From Bifidobacterium sp. (GTDB taxonomy: Bacteria; Actinomycetota; Actinomycetes; Actinomycetales; Bifidobacteriaceae): 6,467 nt of DNA. Location of the stretch: assembly GCA_022739095.1 (NCBI GenBank), contig JAIJEI010000119.1, positions 1 through 6,467 on the forward strand, given 5' to 3'. The position numbers and the translations under genes are program-made. Numbering within the stretch: position 1 is the first letter of the stretch; each line of letters opens with the position of its first letter. Under the pieces are notes generated by a model that did no database searches, had not been told where the DNA came from, and was given only the letters and a program-made list of their open reading frames with translations. Shown in pieces: positions 1 through 5,275 of this stretch.

Positions 1-18
1 GTGGAGCTAGCCGGGTTC
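1..18. repeat. attachment-site copy, left end (tRNA-Ala 3' end duplicate)
   Basis: The first 18 bases, GTGGAGCTAGCCGGGTTC, are identical to 6369-6386, where they form the 3' end of the tRNA-Ala gene (part of the T arm, the acceptor strand and the discriminator base). Both copies have the same orientation, and the match stops at base 19. A tRNA 3'-end fragment standing alone like this is the usual trace of integration by a tyrosine recombinase. Whether the identity extends to the left of base 1 cannot be seen. Confidence 0.8.
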
Positions 19-90
19 CCACGCCGCAGCCTCATGGTCCCGCCCCTCGAGGCCGGGTCCCACGAGCAACCCGCCCGTGTCATGCCCGGA

Positions 91-522
91 CGCTGCGACG
101 AACCGGCCCGGACCCGATGCCATTACAAGCTATTGGACGTGCCCATTATGAAATGCTTCGACGAGGACCGGAAAGCGTTGATGCCCCTGCCATCCACACG
201 TTTCGACCCGATCCGTTGGGAAAGCGGGAAAGCCGACAGGTACGGGCGTATCGAGATCGACTCGAACCGGTACCTCGCCGGCGGCAAGTGGCACGGCGGG
301 AAACTTTTGGCCGCGGCCGGGTGGGACAGCGTGCGGATCACCGATCCCTCGTCCGGCGAGATGATCGCCGAATATCCTAGGCGATACGGCGGAGCATCCA
401 GCACGCTGCAGGACCCGGCCCTGGTCATACCGATGCTCACGGCCCGCCCGGGCTCGTGGAAGGAAACACCGATACGTCCTGATTTCCCCGAGGACGTGCG
501 CGCATGGCTCGACCAGGCCGGC
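91..522 (+). pseudogene. istA: istA C-terminal remnant (IS21-family transposase)
   Basis: This is the end of an IS21-type DDE transposase, read in the frame that starts at base 1. The motif FDEDRKALMPLP (about 154-192), then RFDPIRWES, KADRYGRI and SNRYLAGGKWHGG, are typical of the region after the catalytic core and the C-terminal beta-barrel. LQDPALVIPMLTARPGSW and DVRAWLDQAG follow. The catalytic DDE core and the DNA-binding N-terminus are missing at the left; the exact left limit is uncertain, and recognisable similarity starts around 91-121. On the right, the usual IstA tail of roughly 100 residues is absent and the reading passes into istB sequence in another frame. The frame itself stays open to 798, but beyond about 522 it only shadows istB. 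It is not expected to be functional. Confidence 0.75.
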
Positions 523-1163
523 CAGCCCAACTCGATTTCATTGAATCTTGGTTCGCGGCCGAGCTCGCCAGTCGCGAGCAATCCAAACGCGCGCGCCTGC
601 CCGAAGCCGCCGGGTTTCCCAACGAGAAAACTCTCGATGGCTACGACTGGTCGAACCTCAGGATGCCACCGGACTGGGGACGTGCCCAACTCGAGACCCT
701 CGAATTCATCAACAAAAGCGAGGACCTTGTGCTCTATGGGCCGGTCGGTACCGGTAAAAGCCTTCTCGCCGTCGCCCTGGGAAGACCCGCGTGCATGAAC
801 GCAATACCCGTCCGGTTCTTCACCGCCCCGGGCCTGCTCATGCGCCTGAGGCGCGCGAAGCAAGAAAACAGGCTCGACAAGGAACTCACGGCCATCGGCA
901 AGGCCCGTCTCCTGGTCATTGACGAGTTCGGTTACATGCCCATCGACGAGGAAGACGGCAGGCTCTTGTTCCAGGCCGTATCCGACTCATACGAGACTAG
1001 GAGCATCATCCACGCCACGAACATCGAGTCCGGTGGGTGGGGACGCGTGCTCGGTGACAAGAACATGGCCGCCGCTCTCATCGACCGTACCGTCCACCAC
1101 GGCAGGCTCATCAGATTCGAGGGCAAATCCTACCGCAGCGAACACGCCCTCATGACCAAATAA
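504..1163 (+). pseudogene. istB: istB-like AAA+ ATPase, N-terminally truncated
   Basis: IstB is the ATPase that helps IstA choose the target and assemble the IS21 transposition complex. The 219-residue reading has Walker A GPVGTGKS at residues 79-86 and Walker B LLVIDEFGYMP at 136-146. It also has the TAPGLLMRLRRA segment, the ATNIESGGWG sensor region (171-180) and the ending HHGRLIRFEGKSYR usual for the family. The C-terminus looks complete. Full-length relatives have about 35-40 more residues before the DFIESWFAAEL-like segment; here that part has been replaced by bases belonging to istA. The ATG at 504 lies in istA sequence read out of frame, so it is a fortuitous start created by a deletion near 522-528. 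The ATP site looks intact, but without IstA it has no transposition role. Confidence 0.8.
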
Positions 1164-1265
1164 CCAACCCAACAACCAACAAGCAGGAATCAGGCAGCGG
1201 ACCCCACATGCCGAACATGCGGAAAACCCGCTGCCCACAATGCGGGCACCAACTTGCCGAAACAC

Positions 1266-1541
1266 ACATTCCCGGCGGCGCACGCGCACCAGCAGATGCA
1301 TCGCATTCTGGCCGACCGGCGTGTGCGCGAGCCTACGCGTTCACGAGGAACGGACCCGCGACGGTCCGCCGCACTGGGCGCAACACCGTGCGGCGGGCCC
1401 CTCCGGCTCGCAGCGTATCTGCCACACGCCCCCGCGAGTGCCCATGGCCAGGTGCCGTTGCACCAGGGTACGCAACCCCAATCCGTCCAGGCCGAGCAAC
1501 ACCCGTCCGTCGAACGTGCTTGACTCAATGTCAAGCCGCAC
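1266..1541 (-). pseudogene. ISL3-family transposase N-terminal remnant
   Basis: Read on the minus strand from GTG at 1541 (with GAAGGA four bases upstream), the translation gives a leading stretch with LLGLDGLGLRTL. It then gives a CCAQCGG zinc-finger pair and, after a TGA stop at 1341-1343, continues in the same frame as TRRLAHTPVGQNAMHLLVRV and RRREC to 1266. This order (short N-terminus, CxxC, RRLAHxPVG, LLVxVRRxxC) is that of the zinc-binding N-terminal region of ISL3-family (IS204/IS1001/IS1096/IS1165) transposases. About 92 codons remain of a protein usually above 400; the DDE domain is absent. Just before 1266 on the plus strand (1164-1265) I see no gene, only the presumed IS21 3' end and the junction between the two remnants. 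Confidence 0.65.
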
Positions 1542-1549
1542 GGTATCCT
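1520..1549 (+). promoter_or_regulatory. possible promoter reading out of the ISL3 remnant
   Basis: TTGACT (1520-1525) and TATCCT (1544-1549) are spaced 18 bases and point at the secreted-protein gene at 1632. TTGAC is also part of a perfect 7-bp inverted repeat, GCTTGAC/GTCAAGC (1518-1524 and 1530-1536). The -10 box matches only four of six consensus bases, and the site lies inside old transposase coding sequence, so this is tentative. Confidence 0.25.
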
Positions 1550-1579
1550 TCACACAACGAATGAAACCGCACGGCCCTT

Positions 1580-1601
1580 GCACACCAAAATCAGAAGAGC
1601 C
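1580..1601 (-). repeat. ISL3-type terminal inverted repeat (one end)
   Basis: On the minus strand the outer end reads GGCTCTTCTGATTTTGGTG, starting at 1601. A terminus beginning GGCTCTT is characteristic of ISL3-family elements, and its place about 60 bases before the transposase start matches the family layout. The partner repeat is not in the window. Confidence 0.55.
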
Positions 1602-1631
1602 GGGTAAATCAACGATTCAAGGAAGAATCAA

Positions 1632-2276
1632 ATGAAAAAAGTGAGGAAATACCTCGCACGAATCATCGCCTGTATCTTGTCGATGGCGACATTGTTGGTG
1701 GTGGCTCCCGTTGCGAATGCAAGTGTCCCGGATGCTCAGTCCGATGGCTACGTTCCTTGTGCAGTACCGTCAGTGGATACGGAACTCGAGAACCTGCTCT
1801 GGAAAATCGTTGATGTCGGTGAATATTTCAGCTTTGAAGGTGATCGTCTCACCGTCTCGCTGTCAGAGGAGCAACTGAAGACCGATTACGGTTTCTCCGA
1901 TGCAGAATATGTGTTCCTGGTCGATAACGTCCTCAATCCACCCACGGAGGACATCCAAGACATAGAGTCGCTTCCAACGACCTATGCCAGTTGCAGCGGC
2001 GTATACATCTCCTACATAGATTTCACCGTAGGATTCGCGGCAGCGCTTTTCGCGGCTTCCTCGGTTAGCCCGGCGGCTCTTGCCGTAGCATTCACCGCAG
2101 TTGCCTCGGCAATCAGTGGGCCCGTCGGTACCATAATCGCTGGAGGCGTCGCTGTCTTGGGCATCGGATTCTTTGCTGATCTCGCCACAAAAATCATCGG
2201 CGCAGTTGCTCAAGGAAAGGGAGTATGCCTCACACTGGCTTGGGAATTCCCACCGTTGAAATCTGAAATCATGTGA
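1632..2276 (+). CDS. secreted protein with hydrophobic Ala/Gly-rich C-terminus; putative bacteriocin-like precursor
   Basis: I do not recognise a named family. The 214-residue product starts at ATG 1632, preceded by AAGGAAG at a good distance. Residues 1-30 form a Sec signal peptide: positive MKKVRKYLAR, a hydrophobic core, then ANA before Ser31. The mature part has an acidic, mostly helical section (about 44-115). A roughly 65-residue hydrophobic section rich in Ala, Gly and small residues follows (about 132-197), with AISGPVGTIIAGG in the middle, which could form a helical hairpin in membranes. The tail is a short CLTLAWEFPPL. Mature cysteines are C43, C121 and C199, spaced exactly 78 and 78. 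The membrane-protein gene begins 20 bases downstream. Base composition is clearly lower in GC than the transposon remnants and ardC. A secreted pore-forming bacteriocin with its immunity gene is the best guess; an anchored surface protein is the alternative. Confidence 0.75.
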   Translation: MKKVRKYLARIIACILSMATLLVVAPVANASVPDAQSDGYVPCAVPSVDTELENLLWKIVDVGEYFSFEGDRLTVSLSEEQLKTDYGFSDAEYVFLVDNVLNPPTEDIQDIESLPTTYASCSGVYISYIDFTVGFAAALFAASSVSPAALAVAFTAVASAISGPVGTIIAGGVAVLGIGFFADLATKIIGAVAQGKGVCLTLAWEFPPLKSEIM

Positions 2277-2296
2277 TGCAGTTGTAAGGCATTACT

Positions 2297-2635
2297 GTGA
2301 TGAAAAAGTGGGATTGGAAGTCATGGCTCTGTGCATGGCTGTTCGCTTCTTGCTCAATTAGTGGAGCAACGGAGATCAAGCGCGGGGCCATGACCCCATT
2401 CGCAGTCGCGTATCTGATTACTGCCGTTGTGGCATTGATATTGTTTGTGTGGTCGTGCCTTAAAACACAGAACATAAAGCTTTCGGTTATTCTTACGACA
2501 GCGCTTATAGTGCCAGTAGCCGTTATGTTGATATTTAACGGGTCTCTCAGCAGATTTCTCGTCTACATCTATTTCGTAGCAATACTTTTGGCTGCGTTAG
2601 TGCACAAGTATGGCAGACCACAGAAAAAGCAGTAG
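2297..2635 (+). CDS. small multi-pass membrane protein; candidate immunity protein
   Basis: The 112-residue product has strong hydrophobic segments at about 31-54, 60-80 and 86-105. There is a weaker N-terminal one at about 9-24 (SWLCAWLFASCSISG), so three or four membrane passes. The C-terminus is basic (HKYGRPQKKQ), suggesting a cytoplasmic end. The start is GTG 2297 or the next codon, ATG 2300; AAGG at 2285-2288 is better spaced for GTG. It lies 20 bases after the secreted-protein gene on the same strand with no terminator between them, so the two are probably co-transcribed. It has the lowest GC content of any gene here. Small multi-pass proteins encoded directly after bacteriocin precursors are often self-immunity proteins. 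That role is inferred from context; no family motif is recognised. Confidence 0.7.
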   Translation: MMKKWDWKSWLCAWLFASCSISGATEIKRGAMTPFAVAYLITAVVALILFVWSCLKTQNIKLSVILTTALIVPVAVMLIFNGSLSRFLVYIYFVAILLAALVHKYGRPQKKQ

Positions 2636-2660
2636 CAGCCATGCACTTGCAAACAAGAAA

Positions 2661-2692
2661 GGCCCGTCCGGGTGTTGAAACTCGGACGGGCT
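2661..2692. terminator. hairpin terminator between convergent genes
   Basis: GCCCGTCCG (2662-2670) pairs perfectly with CGGACGGGC (2683-2691) across a 12-base loop. On the minus strand the stem is followed by a T-rich run (CCTTTCTTGTTT), so it should terminate the antirestriction operon ending at 2698. It lies 26 bases after the end of the plus-strand gene at 2635 and may serve that gene as well. Confidence 0.75.
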
Positions 2693-2697
2693 GGCCG

Positions 2698-2850
2698 TTA
2701 TCGACGGCTGGGTGTCATCGCCCAGATGGCGATTGCCATCACGACGATGTCGGCCGCTATGGAGTGCATCGCGGGTGCGAGGCTGATGACAATGACCGCC
2801 ATCAGCCACACGTGCAGGCCGCCGCGCGGCCCCCCCTCTGATCTGCGCAT
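2698..2850 (-). CDS. 50-residue membrane protein downstream of the ardC-like gene
   Basis: The gene reads from ATG 2850 to TAA 2698, with AAAGGA six bases upstream of the start. The N-terminus is basic and glycine-rich (MRRSEGGPRGG). Two hydrophobic stretches follow, LHVWLMAVIVISLAPAM (about 12-28) and IAADIVVMAIAIWAM (about 31-45), and the end is basic, PSRR. It follows the ardC-like gene by 84 bases on the same strand and is followed within a few bases by a strong terminator, which supports it being a real last gene of that operon. Its function is unknown: a one- or two-pass membrane peptide with no recognised family. It is short enough to be missed by gene finders. Confidence 0.6.
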   Translation of the reverse strand: MRRSEGGPRGGLHVWLMAVIVISLAPAMHSIAADIVVMAIAIWAMTPSRR

Positions 2851-2934
2851 GGCGCATCCTTTGCAGTAAGCCGCGCCGCGAATGGACGCGGCAACGTCGC
2901 CCGGCTGTTGCCGGACGGTCGGATCGCGTCCCCG

Positions 2935-3836
2935 CTAAAGGAAAGCCGAAGGCTGTGTTGTTGCGCGCCCTTCGTGGCGCGTCCTTGTCCTGTGTGGGCG
3001 AGCCGCGCCCCTGACGTGCTGGGCTGTCTGCCTGATGTTGTCCGCGTCCATGTGGCTCCATCCGGCGACATAGAGGCTGGAGTAGGCGCTTACGTCGAGT
3101 CCGGCCCATGAAGCCACGACGTAGGCGACGCTTTCGGCCTCGGTCTCGTAGACGCCCCGGTGTTCGGCATATTCGCCGTTGGGCAGTTCGGAGTGAAGGA
3201 GCATGTGCGCGCTTTCGTGCAGGATGGTCTTGGCGTCCTGCAATGGGCTGTTGGCTGTGTTGAGCATGATGCGCTTGGACCCGTCGCCGCTCGTGTAGCC
3301 TTTGAGGGCCGCCTGCATGGTTTCGTGCCTGACGCTCCAGCCTTGGGTCTGAAGCCATGCGGTCATGCGTTCCGTGATCCGCTGGGGGTCGTCGCCTTCG
3401 AGGCCGGCGGGGTTGACGACGTCGAGCGGCTGCTCCATGCCTTCGATGGGGTTGGTCTGGCCGATGTCGAACACGGTGAGCACGGGCCAGAAGACGCGGT
3501 GGGTTTCCTCGCCGTTCTCGTCGAGGATGGGCTTGCCGTCCTTGTCCTTGGCGACGACGGTGGAGTGGCCGATGATCTGGATGCCGTGCTCGCCTTTGCG
3601 CACCTGCCGGCCGTGTTCCCTCCACTGCCTGAACCCGGCGACGAGCGTGGTCTGCCCTGGGTCTGGGCGAGGATGAGCAGCTGGTTGGACACGCTGTAGG
3701 TGTGGAAGCGGGCCATGAATGTCAGGTAGCGTTTCCATGCGCCACTGTGCGCGAGTTCGGCGACGCCGTCCTCGATTTGGCGACACAACCGTTCGATGCG
3801 TTCCGCCCTTTGTTCCTTGGTGAGCTTGCCTGCCAT
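2935..3836 (-). pseudogene. ardC: ArdC-like antirestriction/metallopeptidase-like protein, single-base frameshift
   Basis: ArdC-type proteins arrive with conjugative DNA and protect it from host restriction. They join an N-terminal ssDNA-binding domain to a zinc metallopeptidase-like domain. The start is ATG 3836, with AAGGAGG five bases upstream. The first frame gives MAGKLTKEQRAERIERL and SGAWKRYLTFMARFHTYS, then NQLLILAQT. At 3659-3661 a C run on the minus strand is three instead of the four needed. The reading must shift to continue as GQTTLVAGFRQW and GRQVRKGEHG, the ArdC N-domain consensus. The second domain has HESAH (HExxH) at residues 207-211 of the reconstructed 300-residue protein. 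An EAES acidic segment near 233-235 could supply the third metal ligand, followed by YVAGWS. The gene is otherwise full length and undamaged, so the break may be recent, a sequencing error or a phase-variable run. Confidence 0.8.
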
Positions 3837-4019
3837 CGCGTCCTCCTTGAATGGGTCCTGGTTTTTTCTTTTCGCCCGGTTGGGCAAGCGAAGCGTTACC
3901 GGCCAAAGCGCGTCCGGTCATGAGAACGCGGCCGGCCTTGGCCGGGGCGCGGAGAAGCGTCGGCGACGAATTCGATATGGTTTTCATGCGCCGCGAGTGG
4001 CCGGTCATGCCTCCCACTG

Positions 4020-4345
4020 GGCGGCACGTTCGCCCATGGCTTCCGCCAGAGAGCCGAGCTGCACGAGACCGGCAGGCAGAAGACCGACAAGCGGGGCCGC
4101 AGGCAGTGGAAGCGCACGAGCGTGTCCCTGAACCCGCTCGACCGGAAGGCCAAGCTCAAGGCCCTGCGCGAATCCTGGGCGGACACCTGCAACGCGCGGC
4201 TGGACGAGACCGCGAGAATCGACCACAGGAGCCTCGAAGACCAGGGCGGCGACCTCGAACCCACCATCCACGAGGGATACGCCGCCAGCTCGAAGCCGAC
4301 AAGGCCGACCACACGGCCGCTGACCGGAAGGCGAAAACCGAGTAA
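4020..4345 (+). pseudogene. MobA/MobL-type relaxase fragment
   Basis: The frame holding 4044-4284 reads RQRAELHETGRQKTDKRG, then SVSLNPLDRKAKLKALRESW and NARLDETARIDHRSLEDQGG, followed by EPTIHEGYAA. The series WADxCNxRL, then RIDHRSxxDQG, then EPTIHEG, is the conserved end of the relaxase domain in MobA/MobL plasmid and IME proteins. Near 4285-4288 the frame shifts, and the neighbouring frame supplies the natural continuation RQLEADKADHTAADRKAKTE with a stop at 4343-4345. The N-terminal catalytic part, with the tyrosine and metal-binding histidines, is missing. To the left, sequence belonging to the divergent ardC leader begins; the left limit, about 4020, is approximate. The remnant shows the island was once mobilizable, but it cannot nick an origin of transfer. 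Confidence 0.7.
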
Positions 4346-4384
4346 CACTGCGGTATTCCTCCAGTGTTATCTGCGTGTTATGAT
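4343..4384 (+). promoter_or_regulatory. promoter and GTGTTA-repeat operator of the toxin-antitoxin operon
   Basis: TAACACTG (4343-4350) and CAGTGTTA (4362-4369) form a perfect 8-bp inverted repeat with an 11-base spacer. A further direct GTGTTA copy lies at 4375-4380, exactly 11 bases (one helical turn) after the second arm. That last copy overlaps a good -10 box, TATGAT (4379-4384); the -35 is weak. Repeated half-sites over the -10 box fit repression by the ribbon-helix-helix antitoxin encoded downstream. The first arm begins on the stop codon of the relaxase remnant. Confidence 0.5.
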
Positions 4385-4423
4385 GGTCTTACCACATTGT
4401 CGGGAGAGGAACCGGAGGCCGTC

Positions 4424-4693
4424 TTGGAGATCTACGTGCTGCCGCGCATGCACGAAAGGCATCCCGAACTGACCTCCGGGGACGTGCTCACGGCCTTCCG
4501 CAGCGTCATGAGGGACGCAAGGAGGGACAACGGCACCTGGGTGGCCATCGGCCTCGACGGGCGCGGCAGGGACGTGGAGATGGTCTACAAGCAGGTGGGC
4601 GACAGCGTGCTGATCTACCACACGATGACCCCGCCCACGAAGAAGACCCTCAAGGAGATCGGCCGACTGAACCACGAAAGGAGCGAACGATGA
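4424..4693 (+). CDS. putative toxin of a type II toxin-antitoxin pair (BrnT-like)
   Basis: The product is small and basic, 89 residues, with a TTG start at 4424 preceded by GGAGG at five bases. A GTG at 4364 would add twenty residues but lies within the operator, so it is rejected. The order is MEIYVLPRMHERHPELT, a helix around DVLTAFRSVMRDARR, then strands WVAIGLDGRG, VEMVYKQVG and SVLIYHTMTPPTKKTLKEIG. The pattern of a helix followed by several strands and a Thr/Lys-rich end resembles the BrnT/RelE-like small RNase toxins. The YHxMTPPTKK ending occurs in uncharacterised actinobacterial relatives. The ATGA overlap with an antitoxin gene supports the role strongly; the target and catalytic residues are not established. 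The toxin-first order resembles brnTA. No damage is visible. Confidence 0.65.
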   Translation: MEIYVLPRMHERHPELTSGDVLTAFRSVMRDARRDNGTWVAIGLDGRGRDVEMVYKQVGDSVLIYHTMTPPTKKTLKEIGRLNHERSER

Positions 4694-4971
4694 GCGACTT
4701 CAGCGAACACGACAGGGAGCTGCTGACCAGGTTCGGCATGACCGAGGAACAGGTCAGGAATGACGTGGAACGCATGGAGGACGAGGACGCCGACCACGGC
4801 ATCACCGGCCCCGTCCACTACGGCCTGCACATGCTCCCCAGGCACAAGGAGCGCATGATCAGCGTCACCGTCAAGATGCCCGAAAGTCAACTCGAACGCA
4901 TCACTGCCGCTGCGAAGCGCTACCACATCAGCCGCAGCGAATACATGCGCCGACAACTCACCAACGCATAG
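4690..4971 (+). CDS. ribbon-helix-helix (CopG/BrnA-like) antitoxin
   Basis: The 93-residue product starts at ATG 4690, overlapping the toxin stop by ATGA. Its ribosome binding site, AAAGGAG, lies six bases upstream inside the toxin gene. The C-terminal part is a ribbon-helix-helix fold: strand ISVTVKM (57-63), helix ESQLERITAAAKRY (65-78), a HISRSE turn, then helix EYMRRQL (84-90). Such proteins dimerise and bind palindromic DNA through the strand. The N-terminal half (1-50) is strongly acidic (VERMEDEDADHG), suited to covering a basic toxin. It probably neutralises the upstream protein and represses the shared promoter at 4343-4384. A 20-bp hairpin follows immediately. As a pair the module would select for retention of the island. 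Confidence 0.8.
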   Translation: MSDFSEHDRELLTRFGMTEEQVRNDVERMEDEDADHGITGPVHYGLHMLPRHKERMISVTVKMPESQLERITAAAKRYHISRSEYMRRQLTNA

Positions 4972-4972
4972 A

Positions 4973-5019
4973 CAAGGGTGGTCTTCACGATCTCTAATAG
5001 ATCGTGAAGACCACCCTTG
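4973..5019. terminator. 20-bp perfect hairpin, bidirectional terminator
   Basis: Bases 4973-4992 and 5000-5019 are perfect inverted repeats of 20 bases with a 7-base loop (TCTAATA). The hairpin begins two bases after the antitoxin stop and lies 43 bases before the end of the minus-strand membrane gene at 5062. No T run follows on either side, which is common for terminators in high-GC actinobacteria. Confidence 0.75.
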
Positions 5020-5061
5020 CGTCCCCTACAAGAGGGTATGAATCCATCAGGCGGAAGCCTC

Positions 5062-5274
5062 CTAATCCTCCTTGGAATCGGCGTCATCTCCTGCTCTGCG
5101 GATCCAAAGCATGAGCAAGAAGAAAGCCAACGTTTGAAGAAGGACATAAGCAATCCCCTTAACCGTTGCTAAGGAGCCAAATCCATAAAACAGTATTTCG
5201 AATACTGCCAACAGAATTGCGAAGACAACAGTCGACACAATCAGGCGAATTTCACTCATGCGATGGGTGTGCAT
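5062..5274 (-). CDS. small two-helix membrane protein; candidate immunity protein
   Basis: Read from ATG 5274 the product has 70 residues. The ATG lies one base after the TAA of the preceding secreted-protein gene (TAAtATG), so translation is probably coupled. A second in-frame ATG at 5259 (MSEIRL, 65 residues) is also possible; neither has a strong ribosome binding site of its own. Two hydrophobic helices are clear: LIVSTVVFAILLAVFEILFY (about 11-30) and YVLLQTLAFFLLMLWI (about 42-57). The tail RRAGDDADSKED is charged and probably cytoplasmic. The order, a secreted glycine-rich protein followed at once by a tiny membrane protein, repeats the arrangement at 1632-2635, although the two membrane proteins differ in size and sequence. 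Immunity or accessory export is the likely role; this is inferred from position only. Confidence 0.7.
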   Translation of the reverse strand: MHTHRMSEIRLIVSTVVFAILLAVFEILFYGFGSLATVKGIAYVLLQTLAFFLLMLWIRRAGDDADSKED

Positions 5275-5275
5275 A

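Noticed and set aside
1..798. 265-residue open frame starting MELAGF at base 1
   Set aside because: The start is the tRNA-derived repeat, the middle is the istA remnant in frame, and the last third only shadows istB. It is not one gene.
123..863. 246-residue minus-strand open frame
   Set aside because: It is antisense to the istA and istB remnants, which have clear family motifs, and its own translation shows no recognisable domain.
1208..1564. Plus-strand frame with CPQCGHQL suggesting a zinc ribbon protein
   Set aside because: The rest of the frame is Arg/Pro-rich without structure, and most of it is antisense to the ISL3 transposase remnant.
2597..3625. 342-residue minus-strand open frame
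   Set aside because: Its translation is Arg/Pro/His-rich and low in complexity, as for a shifted reading of the ardC-like gene. It also runs through the terminator and across the 50-residue gene.
3160..3699. 179-residue plus-strand open frame
   Set aside because: Antisense shadow of the ardC-like gene, without a ribosome binding site or recognised motifs.
3932..3945. Palindrome CCGGCCTTGGCCGG upstream of ardC
   Set aside because: A two-base loop cannot form a good hairpin, and such palindromes are common at this GC content; no other sign of an operator.
3936..4017. Upstream extension of the minus-strand ardC second frame to ATG 4017 (360 residues)
   Set aside because: The N-terminal third in that frame has no ArdC similarity. 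The true N-terminus is in the other frame from ATG 3836, with a strong ribosome binding site.
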